Shown: positions 5,765 through 6,873 of the stretch, piece after piece | How positions within the stretch are numbered: position 1 is the first letter of the stretch | How the letters are laid out: the number at the start of each line of letters is the position of its first letter | DNA from: an uncultured Clostridia bacterium | Lineage (GTDB): Bacteria; Bacillota; Clostridia; Peptostreptococcales; Anaerovoracaceae | Length of the DNA: 6,873 nt | Direction: 5' to 3' | Assembly: GCA_934255435.1 (NCBI GenBank) | Contig: CAKQNZ010000116.1 | Span: forward strand, 1 to 6,873 | Position numbers and translations under genes: made by a program | The notes under the pieces: model-generated | The model's input: the letters and a program-made list of their open reading frames with translations, nothing else | The model's database searches: none | What the model was told of the DNA's origin: nothing

Positions 5765-6873
5765 TTACTTTTTTCCTCGTCTGTAATAATCTTCTTTTTC
5801 GTCTTCCGGCACCATACTGCCTCCTGTTGCCCATATTATGTGTACGGAGTTTTCATCAGGTGCTGTGAAGCTGTGTGCTGCTGTATCGCTGCCGATATAT
5901 TTCAGGCCTTCGAAAGCAGCGCAGGCTGAAGGCTCTATGAAAATATCCTCGCTGTCCTTCAGCGATGACAGATATACATAGAGTTTATCATCATCGACGG
6001 TAAAGCATCCTGAAAGTCTGCTTTCCATCGCATCCGAAACAAGCGGCGACGGTCTGCCGACAGCAAGTCCGTCTGCTTCCGTCCTGCCGTCGATGCCAAC
6101 ATCTCCGACAGCTATCTTTTCGTGGAGCCCTGTCACCAGCCCCAGCGTCATACACGGTGCATGTGTAGGCTCTGCAAAGAAACAGTATGCATCATCACAA
6201 AAATACTCTTTTATACCGTAGGTGACTCCGCCTGGTGCACCGCCTACGCCGCATGGTATGTAAACATACAGGCGATGCTGACTGTCTATGGTCACGCCCA
6301 TATCGTCAAGCTGCTTTTTCAATCTTTTACCTGCTACTGAATATCCCGCAAACAGGTCCAGCGAGTTTTCATCGTCCACGAAGTGGCATGATGGATCCTC
6401 TTCAGCTGATTTCCTGCCCTGAGCCACTGCAGCTTCGTAGTCGTCAGGATATTCGATGACAGTTACTCCCCTGGATCTGAGCAGGTCCTTTTTCCACTGA
6501 CGGGCGTCTGCCGACATATGTACTGTGACGCTGAAGCCTATAGCTGCGCTTATGATGCCGATACTGAGTCCCAGATTGCCTGTCGAACCTACTGCCACCT
6601 TGTATTTTGAAAACAGCTTTCTGAACTCGTCTCCTGCCAGTTTGCTGTAATCGTCAGTCAGCTCCAGCATACCGTTGTCCATAGCTGTCTTTTCAGCGAA
6701 TTTGAGGACTTCATAGATACCGCCCCTTGCTTTTATCGAACCTGATACCGGCAGATGACTGTCGCACTTGAGGAACAGACGTCCCTGCACGCTGGCTTTA
6801 TCCAGTCTGCCTCCGCATCCGTCTGCCAGGACCTTTTTCATCTCAGGTATCTCCTTCAGCGGCGACTCTATGA
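5765..6873 (-). CDS. dsdA: D-serine ammonia-lyase (dehydratase), N-terminus cut by window edge
   Basis: A cytoplasmic pyridoxal-phosphate enzyme of fold type II that converts D-serine to pyruvate and ammonia, used for D-serine detoxification or catabolism. The frame stays open to the right edge. The ten codons before the internal ATG at 6841 encode [10 protein letters not shown], which resembles E. coli DsdA ahead of its active site, so that ATG is not the start; about 70 residues are probably missing. Numbering from that Met, the PLP lysine is K37 in SGSIKARGG (E. coli Lys118). The cofactor asparagine loop is GSTGNLGLS (85-93), the phosphate-binding glycine loop is CGVGGAPGG (197-205), followed by EPTHAPCM (224-231), and the C-terminal motif is [10 protein letters not shown] (337-346). 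These are diagnostic for DsdA rather than for L-serine or threonine dehydratases. The stop lies 13 bases before the binding lipoprotein, suggesting one operon. The promoter is outside the window. Confidence 0.96.
   Translation of the reverse strand, partial: IESPLKEIPEMKKVLADGCGGRLDKASVQGRLFLKCDSHLPVSGSIKARGGIYEVLKFAEKTAMDNGMLELTDDYSKLAGDEFRKLFSKYKVAVGSTGNLGLSIGIISAAIGFSVTVHMSADARQWKKDLLRSRGVTVIEYPDDYEAAVAQGRKSAEEDPSCHFVDDENSLDLFAGYSVAGKRLKKQLDDMGVTIDSQHRLYVYIPCGVGGAPGGVTYGIKEYFCDDAYCFFAEPTHAPCMTLGLVTGLHEKIAVGDVGIDGRTEADGLAVGRPSPLVSDAMESRLSGCFTVDDDKLYVYLSSLKDSEDIFIEPSACAAFEGLKYIGSDTAAHSFTAPDENSVHIIWATGGSMVPEDEKEDYYRRGKK

Noticed and set aside
6839..6841. ATG at 6841 as the start of dsdA
   Set aside because: The frame continues upstream to the window edge and the residues before it match DsdA, so this is an internal methionine.

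Overview
This window looks like a stretch of an ordinary chromosome from a Gram-positive, low-to-moderate GC Firmicute, most likely of class Clostridia. That placement is an inference from purine-rich Shine-Dalgarno sequences, a Gram-positive-style lipoprotein, frequent ATA/AGA codons and A/T-rich intergenic DNA with a strong sigma-A-type promoter. There is no transposase, integrase, CRISPR array, tRNA or rRNA. All four genes lie on the minus strand, so they read right to left.

From right to left the layout is as follows. A D-serine ammonia-lyase gene (dsdA) runs off the right edge, losing its N-terminus. Thirteen bases later comes a lipoprotein of the amino-acid ABC-transporter solute-binding family, probably in the same transcript, with no permease or ATPase gene following it. 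Then comes a 300-base gap (4645-4944). It holds a stem-loop with alternative pairings, three GTGAC-type repeats, an A-rich tract and a near-consensus promoter (TTGAGT, 17 bases, TATAAT) driving carA. carA and carB, the two subunits of glutamine-dependent carbamoyl-phosphate synthetase, overlap by 8 bases. About 135 bases past the carB stop is a strong bidirectional intrinsic terminator. A second terminator at the left edge faces the other way, so a plus-strand gene probably ends just outside the window, convergent with carAB. Between the two terminators lies a compact nest of inverted and direct repeats.

Functionally there are two units. carAB makes carbamoyl phosphate from glutamine, bicarbonate and ATP for pyrimidine and/or arginine synthesis. 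dsdA deaminates D-serine to pyruvate and ammonia, and the adjacent binding lipoprotein may capture an amino acid for the same metabolism. The two units probably have separate promoters.

I see no clearly new biological system. The points most worth a second look are the apparent loss of both effector-phosphate lysines in the CarB regulatory domain, unusual pocket residues in the binding lipoprotein next to dsdA, the repeat cluster upstream of the carA promoter, and the nested repeat element between the convergent terminators.
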